This document shows, piece after piece, positions 24,645-34,174 of a stretch of 64,000 bases of DNA. A model generated the notes under the pieces. The model was given only the letters and a program-made list of their open reading frames with translations. It did no database searches and was not told the DNA's origin. The number at the start of each line of letters is the position of its first letter. Position 1 is the stretch's first letter. This DNA is from Terebella lapidaria (Eukaryota; Annelida; Polychaeta; Terebellida; Terebellidae): assembly GCA_949152475.1 (NCBI GenBank), contig OX424558.1, positions 39,070,651 to 39,134,650 on the forward strand. Reading direction: 5' to 3'. A program made the translations under genes and the position numbers.

Positions 24645-26428
24645 ACAGTAACTTCCCATTCACACATAGACCGAACATAATTGGATTGCCATCACAGAAT
24701 GCGCTGAAAGAAAAAAATAATATTAAAAAAACAGGTTCATGGACACGTAAAACCTGAAGTCAAATGTTCTATATTGCAAACCGTAAATGTATATATTATC
24801 ATGACCTAATTAATGTACTTTACTGTTTGTCCAGCAAAGTTTGACACATTTAATTATCAAAGTCAGTTTAAAAGAAATTATTTAATAAATTTATGTCTAA
24901 AAAAATCCAGTTTTTGGTCCCATGATTCATAAAATTCGCCAATTTCATGGACAGTGTGTCCCGTCTTCCGTCATGGTTGACGGAACACAGAGAGCAGCAT
25001 ACTCTTCGTCACTCACAAAAAAAAGTTATGTAATGTTATGTAATATTACGCAATAGGGTCATTTTTATTTTAGTGTTGTGTCAGTCAGATGTTTTGAGCT
25101 TTAACCCCAATAGTTAATTTTATCAGAGAGTGTAGAATGCGTATCTGTTTCATGACAAACTACAACACCCCTCCTGTCTCCATGATGACACACCTAACTC
25201 AAACCTAGAAGCGAGGTTGACCTAATTAGAGATACTTCACTTCACGTAGTCTGCTACAAACAGTGAGGTAACAAAGAGTCGAATTTAAAAGTTATTTCTT
25301 GAATATTTTCTCTTCAAAATGATTTAATTTTAATAAGCACTGATCAGCATCCTAATACTGAAAAGAAAATAGGGGGTCACCATGCTTGTTTCTTCGACAT
25401 ACTCTATAAAATATGTCATTTTGAAGCTCTAGATTATGTTGATACAGTTATTTATTTTAAAAAATCTTTGACCCCCTCCCCTCACTGTTTGGAGCGGACT
25501 GCCTTAAATCAAAGTTGAAGTCAAACTGACTTAGGTTTTATGAGTTTTCGCGGTGTTGAGTTAGAACCTTGCTAACACTTCATTAACATATTTGAAACAC
25601 TTTCTATCTTAAACACGTACTCAAACTTGGTAAGTGTTTTGAAGCCATTCGAGGCTTGTGGCCTCGTGGGATACGGCGACTTCAGGCAGATATCACGCCG
25701 CACTTGTATATTGGGCTTGGATCCCATGATAAATTATAGTATATTGCAGCATCGAGTGACCTTGAATTTGAGCTAAAATGATTTTGAGTGATCAGTCTCA
25801 AAATTCTGTCTACTACAAAATGTACAATGTCTGTATGAGATACTGGGAGGCAACAATCTTGAAGGTACAGCTTATGTTTGTGTTATCAACGTAAAGGAAG
25901 TAATCCTTGCTGGATTTCCAGTGACCTCGAACATGGTTTTATTAGCAAAACAATTTTAAGGAGATATAACTTATATTTGTATTATAATATATATGAAAAT
26001 ATTCATGAAACACGTTTCAGTCTCATTGAGCTTTATATAATTTGATGTTGAGTACTGAAATTCAAGGCTATGGTCTTCACAAATGGGTGTTTGACCTGGT
26101 AGCGAGCTGGTGTGCTACAGGACCCTCGGTGGTATGCTTGGAGTGTGTGGCACAACACTGTACATTCATTACTTCCATATTTCCGGTGGGTGAGCGTGAA
26201 AATTAAGTGTCTGTCACATTATTCACCTACAAAAGAGGTCACAAGGATGATCAAGATGCTTTGAAATCAAGTCCATCACAGCATGCCCGAACGACAAATC
26301 GAACAAAATCGAACAAAATCATGCAGTCGAAAGTCAAATATCACTAGAACATACAACAATTAGATTGAACATCACTATCTAATGTGAAGCAAGCATCACC
26401 CTCTTGTGGTGACTGAAGAGTGTACAAG
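24645..26428. other. B-C spacer, duplicated non-coding DNA
   Basis: Homologous to the A-B spacer, with an extra segment of roughly 50 bp near 25230-25290 and other small indels. No gene is visible. Confidence 0.6.
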
Positions 26429-26437
26429 TATATAAAA
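26429..26437 (+). promoter_or_regulatory. TATA box of gene C
   Basis: TATATAAAA sits in a context nearly identical to that of gene B (22853). The roughly 330 bp from here to the start codon are almost unchanged between B and C, indicating a very recent duplication that included the promoter. Confidence 0.6.
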
Positions 26438-26795
26438 CATTAACGATGTTGAGAGCAGTGGAATTGTGCGATATTGATCGGACTTTGTCACTTTCCCAGA
26501 AAAGCTTGTCTGTGATGTTGATATGGAAATGCCACACCAACTGTTTAGCAACTGTTTAGCAGCGATGCAAGCACCAATGTTTTACTACGCGATGCAAACT
26601 AGGAATATAATAATAAACTGCATAACTAATGTCCAAAACAAGGCGGTGTTTATGATACTGTGTTACTAGACAGTGAGCGGGTGTTTTGAGGAAAACATTG
26701 GTGTATAGCACACAGAATGGTGCATATATGATCAACGTGTGATTATACAAGGATTCCCAAATGTCGGTGACGAAGAATCAAGAAACATTTGCCAA

Positions 26796-28217
26796 ATGTC
26801 CGTACCTGTGCTTAGCACTGGACATTTCGGTCCACGAGAGAACACAAGCAGACCAAGGAGTGGACCCCGAACTGGGATCACAACGACCTCTTTGACTTCA
26901 GGAATGCAGTCTCCTGTAGGAGAGCGAGACAGGGAAGAAAAAGAGGATGATCGCTGCATGTCTATATCAAAACTACCGGGAAAAAAGGAACGGCGAAATG
27001 AACTTTCCTTCATAATATCTAGGATGAACATACAACTACACGATTTGAACTGGCGTGGCTTCCACAAATACGCCGAAGACCTGCTCAAGAAAAACCTGAG
27101 CAATTTGAACCACGTTGCATGTGTGGCTGTATACAAACCGTACGCTCTGCGTGTGACAACCGGCGCACTGTACGCTCTCGAGTACCTGGAGTCGATGGAA
27201 GCCACGGTATGCAGCGCTCCTTCCAGTGACTTCTTGATGGTCAGGTTCATGACGATGAAGGCCTTCCTCTTGTATTTTCTCGGTCGACAGAAGGAAGCTC
27301 AGGTTATACACGAGCAAACAATTCACCAGGCATGTTTTCTAGAAGCTTGCAACCCCACAGCATACAATCTCTATTACTATGCGCTCAATTCTCTGCTTCA
27401 CAACCGAGGAATGTGGGGCCGAGATCAAATGCCCCTGGAAGCTACGTGGATCCGTGCTGAGAACTGCTATAGACTGTCGGCGGAGCAACACCTGGTCTGG
27501 GTTCAAGACTTAGATGGCGAACCCAAATTTGAAGAAGGTGACTCCATCTTCCATTTCCTGGTCACCTTTGCAAAATATATCATGTGTAGATTGCGGACCT
27601 GTGCTGCGGCTGATGGCTTCAACACCCTGATAAGAGGACAACGGGTTGCACCAATTCTACTCGAGGAGATCCGCCGGAATCTCCAGGAAATCGAAAGCAA
27701 AAAAAAGCACATATCACCCCGAGGTTACCTGTATTATTGCCTGTCGCGATGCGACTATAACCTACGCTGCTATCAGGAGCATGGTGACAAAAATAAATAC
27801 CTGGACGAAGCCGATACCTGGGCGGAGCGGGCCGGCCACAAAACTTCCACGTTGAAGGAGAAGAAACTTAGAACATTCGTCCAGACATTCGTTGATTGTC
27901 GACTGGACTATGTCGCTGAGAAATTGTCAACGACACACCCTGAGGATCGAACCTCGCACTCATCCTCACGACACCATCTGACTCCTCTGAAGGTGTCTCA
28001 GATGATGAGTCACATGGACTGCTTCAAGGCCGGTACATGTGAAGAACAAACTATACCCAGCTGGTCCGATAGCGAGGACACCATTATGTGTGTGAAGTAC
28101 GTGAATTGCCCTGTTCTTGAACAGATATCACCCCGAATACACAGGAATAGTGACCCATCTTACGAGTGTCGACGGCAGTCCATAGCAGCGGAACTTATCA
28201 GAAAGTATACACAGTAA
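26796..28217 (+). CDS. gene C: TPR-like paralogue with frameshifted N-terminus
   Basis: The ATG homologous to that of A and B is at 26761, but a 1-nt deletion near 26881-26885 ends that frame at TGA 26893-26895 after 44 codons. The remaining frame is open for 492 codons from 26739 and has ATGs at 26796 (473 aa, with about 36 novel residues) and 26904 (437 aa). From TSLTSGMQSPV onward the protein matches A and B, including the helical core with KAFLLYFLGRQKEA and LSRCDYNLRCY. The end differs (AAELIRKYTQ instead of AAETIRKSKV). The head (EEKEDDRC) and the tail from about 28040 are A-like while the middle is B-like. It may be functional from an internal ATG or may be a young pseudogene. Confidence 0.7.
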   Translation: MSVPVLSTGHFGPRENTSRPRSGPRTGITTTSLTSGMQSPVGERDREEKEDDRCMSISKLPGKKERRNELSFIISRMNIQLHDLNWRGFHKYAEDLLKKNLSNLNHVACVAVYKPYALRVTTGALYALEYLESMEATVCSAPSSDFLMVRFMTMKAFLLYFLGRQKEAQVIHEQTIHQACFLEACNPTAYNLYYYALNSLLHNRGMWGRDQMPLEATWIRAENCYRLSAEQHLVWVQDLDGEPKFEEGDSIFHFLVTFAKYIMCRLRTCAAADGFNTLIRGQRVAPILLEEIRRNLQEIESKKKHISPRGYLYYCLSRCDYNLRCYQEHGDKNKYLDEADTWAERAGHKTSTLKEKKLRTFVQTFVDCRLDYVAEKLSTTHPEDRTSHSSSRHHLTPLKVSQMMSHMDCFKAGTCEEQTIPSWSDSEDTIMCVKYVNCPVLEQISPRIHRNSDPSYECRRQSIAAELIRKYTQ

Positions 28218-28544
28218 CTTCTCTCTCACATATATCGCACATTGTCGGATTGACATCACGGAAGGAGCCGATTGAGAAAGAGACCCCAGATGTATGAACA
28301 TGCAACACCTCTGGTCCAGGAGTCAAATGCTCTATACGGTAAAACCGTACAAATAATATATTGTATTCATAAATTTCATTACCTAATGTACTTTGCTGCT
28401 TATCCGAGAAGGTTTAACACAACGCTTGAATCATTGGGCCTCTGTATGCCAGAACAGAGATGAACAGAAAAAATCAGGCCACAATCGAAATGTTCACGAA
28501 CTCGAACTCGATGACCAAGTCCGGCAAGCATAAGATTCTGATGA

Positions 28545-28950
28545 TGAGTTCTGACTGTATTGGTGGTAATAGATTGATACTTACATTCATACCACTGAGT
28601 TGGTGTCACTGCTCGCGGACGTTAAATCTGTCCCCGACGATACCATCAACTCAGTAGCCTTAGGGCTTGTGATTAGGTACTTATGTACTTTTCATATATC
28701 TATTCCATGGAGTTTGTTTTGGATTTCTAAATGTTTTTCATAGGTTGTTGGGCAGTTGTATACTAATCCCATCAGGTGTACAGTAGAAACAACTACATTT
28801 AACACACTGTCTGCCCCTGATGACGCCTGTGTGTCTTTGGATAAACCATTTGGTCGGGCTTTGTTTCTATTGCAAAGTGTTGTATTTAACGTTTGTTATT
28901 GGCATCATCAAAATCTGACTGTATTGGTGGTAATAGATTGATACTTACAT
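28545..28950 (+). repeat. dispersed repeat R, copy 2 plus 3' fragment
   Basis: A near-complete copy (about 28625-28950) of the repeat at 17821 ends in ATTGGTGGTAATAGATTGAT. It is preceded at 28555-28592 by a second copy of only that 3' end. This suggests a tandem or nested insertion. Confidence 0.6.
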
Positions 28951-28986
28951 TCTTTGTCGGTGCTGTAGCAGCAGTCAACAGTCTTT

Positions 28987-29307
28987 ATGAAATCTTTATG
29001 GTTTGAAACGCTCTACCCACGAGGAGTCCCGGTAAATATCAAACTAGACACAGGTAGTGATGTCAACATAATATCTAAACAAGACTTTGAGCAGCTGCCA
29101 GACACAAAACTCGAGCCTACAAAGCTGAAATTTGTGTCATACTCAGGCCACAAACTCGACCCTGTAGGACATGTGACACTCCCAGTCAGAGGAAACAAGA
29201 TAAATGTCCAAGTCATTGACAAGTTTGACTCAATACTAGGCCGTGAAACGTGTCACACACTAGTACAACACATCTTCACACTGAATGCAGAGAACATTAG
29301 GAAATAA
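28987..29307 (+). pseudogene. retropepsin-like protease remnant of the gypsy element
   Basis: The fragment carries the aspartyl-protease signature LDTGSDVNIIS (residues about 20-30) and a downstream SILGRETC segment corresponding to the second conserved region of retroelement proteases. The apparent start codon is an accident of truncation. The frame ends in TAA at 29305-29307, directly before the RT remnant. It would process a Gag-Pol polyprotein if intact. Confidence 0.8.
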
Positions 29308-29670
29308 TATGAAGATGTGTTCACGGGAATAGGTTGTATCAAGCACAACTATCACTTGGTCACTGATCCAAGTGTACCAGTCATTGATCCTCCTAGAAGA
29401 GTGTCATATCCCATCCGGGATCAAACCAAAGCAGAACTCGACAGGATGGAGTGCCTAGGAGTGATCGCCCGACAACATGAGCCTACACCCTGGGTCGACA
29501 GCATCTATGTTGGACATGTCATCTCAAAAGATGGACCGAAGCCGAGCAAAACACACGTGGAAGCCATTGTGAAGATGAACCTGCCCAAAGAGAAAGTAGA
29601 GTTGCAGAGGTTTCCTGCAACAATAGGATATCTCCAAAAATTTGACCACAAGACTCCGCCAGTTATGTGA
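29308..29670 (+). pseudogene. reverse transcriptase remnant with large internal deletion
   Basis: The N-terminal RT region (DPPRRVSYPIRDQ, then LDRMECLGVIARQHEPTPWV) joins directly to the late palm/thumb region (YVGHVISKDG) at about 29507. The catalytic centre containing the Y-x-D-D motif is missing altogether, by comparison with family architecture. A frameshift near 29640 separates this part from the RNase H segment. Confidence 0.8.
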
Positions 29671-30220
29671 AAAGAATGTCGCATGGCACTGGGAGCAAAC
29701 ACACCAGCAAGGCTTTGACGGCCTCAAATCTCTGGTAACCAACGCCCCAGTACTTCAGTTCTACGACGTGAAACAACCTGTGGCACTACAAACTGACGCA
29801 AGTGAATCAGGTCTAGGCGCTGTTCTGATGCAATACAGACTGCCTGTAGCGTACGGCTCCAAAGCGCTTGCCAGAACACAAGAATGCTACGCAGTCATCG
29901 AGAAGGAACTTCTTGCTATCACCTTTGGATGCGAAAACTTCCATCCATATGTATATGGAAAGACGATCCAAGTACAGACTGACCATAAGCCTCTCCTCGG
30001 AGTCATGTCAAAACCAATCCACTTACTATCAGCACGACTCCAGCGTATTCTCATGTGCCTGCAAAGGTACGACCTGAAGCTCGAGTACGTGCCAGGAAGC
30101 AAGATGTTCTTAGCAGACATGCTATGCCGCGCCAATCTGCCAGATACGAAGCCTGATAACCTCGTCTGTGCCATAAATGCCACACAGGAGAAGATTGAGC
30201 TCATACAGGAAGACACCTAA
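29642..30220 (+). pseudogene. RNase H segment of the gypsy element
   Basis: The open frame begins in the RT connection region (LRQLCEKNVAWHWEQ) and covers an RNase H domain. The expected acidic residues appear in QTDASESGLGAV, VIEKELLA, QTDHKPL and LADMLCRA. The domain looks complete, but the segment ends in TAA at 30218-30220 before integrase. Confidence 0.8.
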
Positions 30221-30934
30221 AATGATCCAACACTGAAGGAAATCAAGAAATACCTACAAGCAGGATGGCCGACGTCAATCTCAGATGTACCGAACAGCTT
30301 GAAGCCATACTTCACATACAGACTTGAGATGACGTACGAGAATGACCTGATCTTCAAGGAAACAAAACTTGTTATTCCCAGAAACCTGCAAGCTGAAATG
30401 CTGAAACGCCTGCATGAATTCCATCAAGGAATGGTGAAGACGAAAAAACTTGCTCGAGAACAGATATTTTGGCCAGGCATGCACAGCCAAATTGAAGATG
30501 TCATCACAAAATGCAGTGCTTGTCAAGAGCACAGAAATTCCCAGCCAAAAGAACCTATGATGTCGCGAGACGTCCCAAAATCTGCCTGGACCAAAATTGG
30601 AATTGATTTGTTCCACTACAGAGGAAGAGAGTATGTAATCTGTGTCGATTACTTCTCGAAGTACCCTGACATTTGCTTGTTACCAGACACTTCTAGCAAA
30701 ACCACAATCAGCACCATCAAGTCAATGTTTGGTCGATGTGGAATCCCGCTAGAAATTGTAACAGACTCTGGACCACAATGCTCCAGTTGCTACTTCAAGG
30801 AGTTTGCTGAACATTACGAATTCAAGCACACAACAATCTCGCCGATGTACTCTCAATCAAACGGACATGTTGGAAGAACGGTGCAGACAGTCAAGAATCT
30901 GATGAAAAATGTGACAAGGCCGGAGATGACATAA
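30221..30934 (+). pseudogene. integrase remnant with altered catalytic residue
   Basis: A zinc-binding region (HEFHQG...CSACQ, an HHCC pattern) precedes an rve-type catalytic core. The first two acidic residues are visible in IGIDLF and IVTDSGPQ. At the position of the third, where the family has Glu shortly after the QSNG motif, this copy reads QSNGHVGR with Gly. The frame ends in TAA just before the C-terminal part. The enzyme is therefore predicted to be inactive. Confidence 0.8.
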
Positions 30935-30939
30935 CAATA

Positions 30940-31548
30940 GCATTGTTAAACTACCGCAACACTCAGTTCGATGATGTAGGTCAATCCATAGAAGAGATGC
31001 TGATGAGTCGCAAGCTCCGAAGCAGCATCACGATGAAGAAATCACCAGAGAAACCAAGTGATGTGACCATCCGAGGGAAGATGGTCGAACGACAAAATCG
31101 GCAGAAGAAATACTATGATAGACACGCCTCCAGGAAGCCACTGTCTGAACTACACCCAGGTGACAATGTAAGGTTTAAATCACCACAGGGCCAGTGAAAA
31201 TCAGGTACAATCCAAGCCAGAATGCATGATGCTCCGAGACGCTAGAACAAGAACGTGATCGCTGAAAACAAAAGGAACTACATCAGGAACCGTTATCACA
31301 TGTTCAATACGAAAGAACATGTTGCCATTCAGAGAAGGATCACACCGGGAGAAGTGACAGTCGATGATGCACTTGACAACGCCCGAGCACCTGATGACCC
31401 AGGAATTGTCAATGTTGACAACAGGCCAGTCAATCAACAGCCTGGACCTGCCCAACAACAAGCAGAGGGCACCAGACAACCAAACCAAACAGTGGTGACC
31501 CGTAGTGGTAGAGTTATGAAACCACTGAACCGATACAAACCTGAGTGA
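30940..31548 (+). pseudogene. integrase C-terminal/linker remnants
   Basis: Two frame fragments (30943-31197 and 31255-31548) continue the Pol polyprotein. The first has LNYRNTQFDD and YYDRHASRKPLSELHPGD, typical of the integrase end. The second ends VVTRSGRVMKPLNRYKPE, the usual terminus of Ty3/gypsy Pol proteins. They are separated by a stop and a frame change. Confidence 0.7.
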
Positions 31549-31815
31549 CTGTAAATACATGCATGAGCAAAAGTGACTTCCATATCCATGAATATGTTCT
31601 TTAAGATAGGCAATAATGATTTTTTTATTTGCTATGTTTACTCATGCAAAATGTTTATTGAAGTTCAGTAATTTCATTCAAACTAAACTTGTTGAATCTG
31701 TTAATGTTGATCCACAATCATCAACATAGCAATTCATACATTTTATATACTTAAAGCTGAACCTACTATTTCATATACTTAAAGCTGAACCCAATGTTTT
31801 ATCTAAAAAGGGAGA

Positions 31816-31994
31816 TGTGATGAAACGTCATGATTTCATATTAATCATAATGCCTGAATACCATATCCATATCGTAGCGCTACCTAGCGAATCACATGTG
31901 CAGTATATTTCATGAATATTATGTTGTATGATACGCTTTGAATAAACACACTTCCGGTTCAGAAATATCAGCTTGACAACACACAACCTTTACA
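31816..31994 (+). mobile_element. candidate 3' LTR of the gypsy element
   Basis: It begins TGTGATGAAACG immediately after the purine-rich run and ends TTTACA, so the ends are TGT...ACA. An AATAAA at about 31940-31945 lies where an LTR polyadenylation signal is expected. No 5' partner is present, so the boundaries are inferred from terminal dinucleotides only. Confidence 0.5.
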
Positions 31995-32790
31995 CGGAGC
32001 ACGTGCGCTGCATTGCAACACCCTCAAGTCCTCTCGCTCCATTGTACGGTAACAATGGACTCACATCATCCCTTGTGTCTCGTGCTTCATGGGTTATATA
32101 AATTCTGAAGCCGTCTTGTTCAGTGGAGTTGTCTCAGTGCTGGCAAGGCGAGAGGACGATGGAGGGCTCGGCCATGAACTCTACATCTCTACTCACCGGC
32201 TAAGACCCGCGAGGGCCCTGGGGACAATTTCCAATAGGGGGCCCAGGAGGGGGACCGTGCTGATTAGGGGCTCGTCCCTGTGATCACTGGTCTCTCCCCC
32301 TGAGATGGTGCGACACAGGCTCTGGCAGACCGTCGGGCTGTCCAGGGTTCTATGCTCACGTTCTTTGGCCAGGGTTCTTTGGCCAGCAACATGCCCACAT
32401 GCGCGAGTTCTGTGGTGCCGCTCCCATGGCACCTCAGGCTCGGCATATGGCTACATTACCATAACTAATGTATATGTTGTATGATGATGATGATGACGAC
32501 GATGATGTGTTATGATGAGATGTATGACAGCCGGACTCGTCCAGACGGACTGTTACCTGGTTGTAGTTAATGTAATCACGCTGTGCGCTGTGGGCGTCAA
32601 ACGTTACAGTTGAGTTGACTCAAGGGTTCCGTAAGTGAGGTGCTTAGTTACACCAACTCAACCCCTGAATAACTCTAACCCCTGACTCAGTTTTACGTCA
32701 ATTAGGGATCATCCAGGTGTTTGGAGAAGGGTTAACTTGGGTATTGGGTTTGAAATATTACATCTAGCTAGACTCAACTCCAACTCATGG
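31995..32790. other. intergenic, TATA-like site and GC-rich patch
   Basis: TATATAAAT at 32095-32103 is followed by a GC-rich segment (32130-32460) with short open frames on both strands. None is recognisable. A GATGAT/GACGAC microsatellite lies at about 32478-32510. The GC-rich part could be an orphan first exon or part of another retroelement. Confidence 0.3.
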
Positions 32791-32799
32791 CCCTTGATC

Positions 32800-33115
32800 T
32801 TATGTTTGGAGTGTTGGCACAACACTGTACATTCATATACATAACTTTCATATTTCTGGTGGCTGATCATAAAAGTTAAGTGACCGTCACATTACTCACT
32901 TGCAGTCAATAAACTTCAAGAGGTCATAAGGATGCCCTAGATACTATAAACTTGAGTAAATGCAGTCAATGTGTCCTTAAACGACAGATCAAGTAAGATC
33001 ACGCAGTCGAAAGTCAAACACTCGAACTTGTACAGGTACAACAATTAGGATAGAACACTTACCAAGTGTACAGAAGGAGCAGTAACTGACAGGGAAAACA
33101 TGAAGAGTTCACATG
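32800..33115 (+). repeat. fourth, diverged copy of the A-C upstream flank
   Basis: Sequence with GGAGTGTTGGCACAACACTG, CAGTCAATAAACTTC, AACGACAGATCAA and GCAGTCGAAAGTCAAA aligns with the DNA upstream of B (about 22560-22850) and C (about 26120-26420). The match stops before the TATA box. It links D to the A-C duplications and shows D once shared the same 5' flank, now displaced about 1 kb from the gene. Confidence 0.7.
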
Positions 33116-34174
33116 TTCTAGTTCGTGAGCTTGTCATGAATTTGTTCCCTCCCAACTCGCGGTCTGAACACACGATTTACAAGATCGGAAGTTTGAAGGA
33201 GGGTGAAAGCCGACCTGTCCAATCATAAATAATAAATTGCCAATCGAGGTTAACTTCCGATTCGGTCATATTGACATAACACGTGTATGTCCAGTTGCGG
33301 TGACAGGCCGGTTTCGACTTTCCTTACATGGTTAAAACGGAGCATCAGGGTAGAAACGGTTAAATTATTTTGAGAAAATCACAGTTTCTGCTCAAAATGC
33401 ACAGGTAGTGATGTACATGTTCTATTTTGGCTGTAGGACAACCACTACCCCTCCTACATGTAAGTTTCCGAGATGACATTTAAGCTTTCATTGAGTACCG
33501 ATAAATCGGCCCATTGTGTCGACGTTTGTTTGTCGATGTATTCGACACATGCTAAATTTATTCTGACATTGAAGCATTCTAAAAAAACATTAGGCATATA
33601 ATGAATGTGTATGTGAATCTGACCTGAAGCTTGTTCACATGTGTCACTTAAACTCCTACAGTGAATCTGGCCATGGAAAACAAATCGATTACTACCTGAA
33701 AAGCTACTTATGTGGATATTCTTGGGCACATATTATTATAGTGGCATGGAATCTGACAAGTGGCATGGAATCTGAATTCACGCCGTTATGACCAATATTG
33801 ATTTGTTCGGGCGGACACCCACAGCCAACCCAGTGCTCCATATCGACAAGCTGCATACATGTATGTAAGGCATAATAATGTACTATTATTTCCTCCTGCG
33901 TTGGGTGACCTACTTCTGTGTCTAATGCAGGCTAATGTTATCAGTGACTCCCATGCATGACATATTACACTATTTCTTCCTACATTATGTAACCTATTTG
34001 GGTGTTTAATGCAGCTGATATCGAAAGCGAAAGTGGGTTTGAGTTGACACGGGTGCATGTACCCACGGGTACATTCATCACTGTCCTGCGGTATATATGT
34101 ATACATACATAAATATTCATATATATGTATATATGGTAGGATAAATCCATTGGATATGGCTTATAGTTACCAGC
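33116..34174. other. upstream region of gene D
   Basis: No recognised feature. TATATATG-type AT repeats around 34090-34136 may supply the promoter of D. Confidence 0.3.

Larger units (their letters stand above)
19312..28250 (+). repeat. three tandem duplication units (about 3.55 kb) carrying genes A, B, C
   Basis: The motif TGTTGAGAGA upstream of each gene recurs at 19331, 22871 and about 26447, a spacing of roughly 3.54-3.58 kb. Homology covers the 5' flank, the gene and the 3' flank up to the next unit, including CACACCTAACTCAAACCT and AATAGGGGGTCACCAT in the A-B and B-C intervals. The A-B and B-C spacers differ by small indels. Homology of unit A starts abruptly near 19312. The 3' flank of C diverges soon after its stop codon. 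Confidence 0.9.
28980..31994 (+). mobile_element. decayed Ty3/gypsy LTR retrotransposon
   Basis: Remnants of protease, reverse transcriptase, RNase H and integrase follow in the order PR-RT-RH-IN typical of Ty3/gypsy, then a polypurine-like run (AAAAAGGGAGATG) and a candidate 3' LTR. No gag and no 5' LTR are visible. The frame is broken by in-frame stops (29305, 30218, 31195), frameshifts (near 29640 and 30930) and a large internal deletion in RT. The copy cannot be autonomous. It lies between genes C and D of the TPR-like cluster and could have helped separate D from A-C. Confidence 0.9.

Noticed and set aside
19627..28217. Assignment of genes A-D to IFIT-like interferon-induced TPR proteins
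   Set aside because: Helical repeat topology and intronless tandem genes are similar, but I see no diagnostic sequence match beyond generic TPR positions.
32089..32446. Short plus- and minus-strand ORFs in the GC-rich patch after the gypsy LTR
   Set aside because: Overlapping frames on both strands without recognisable protein features; composition alone explains them.
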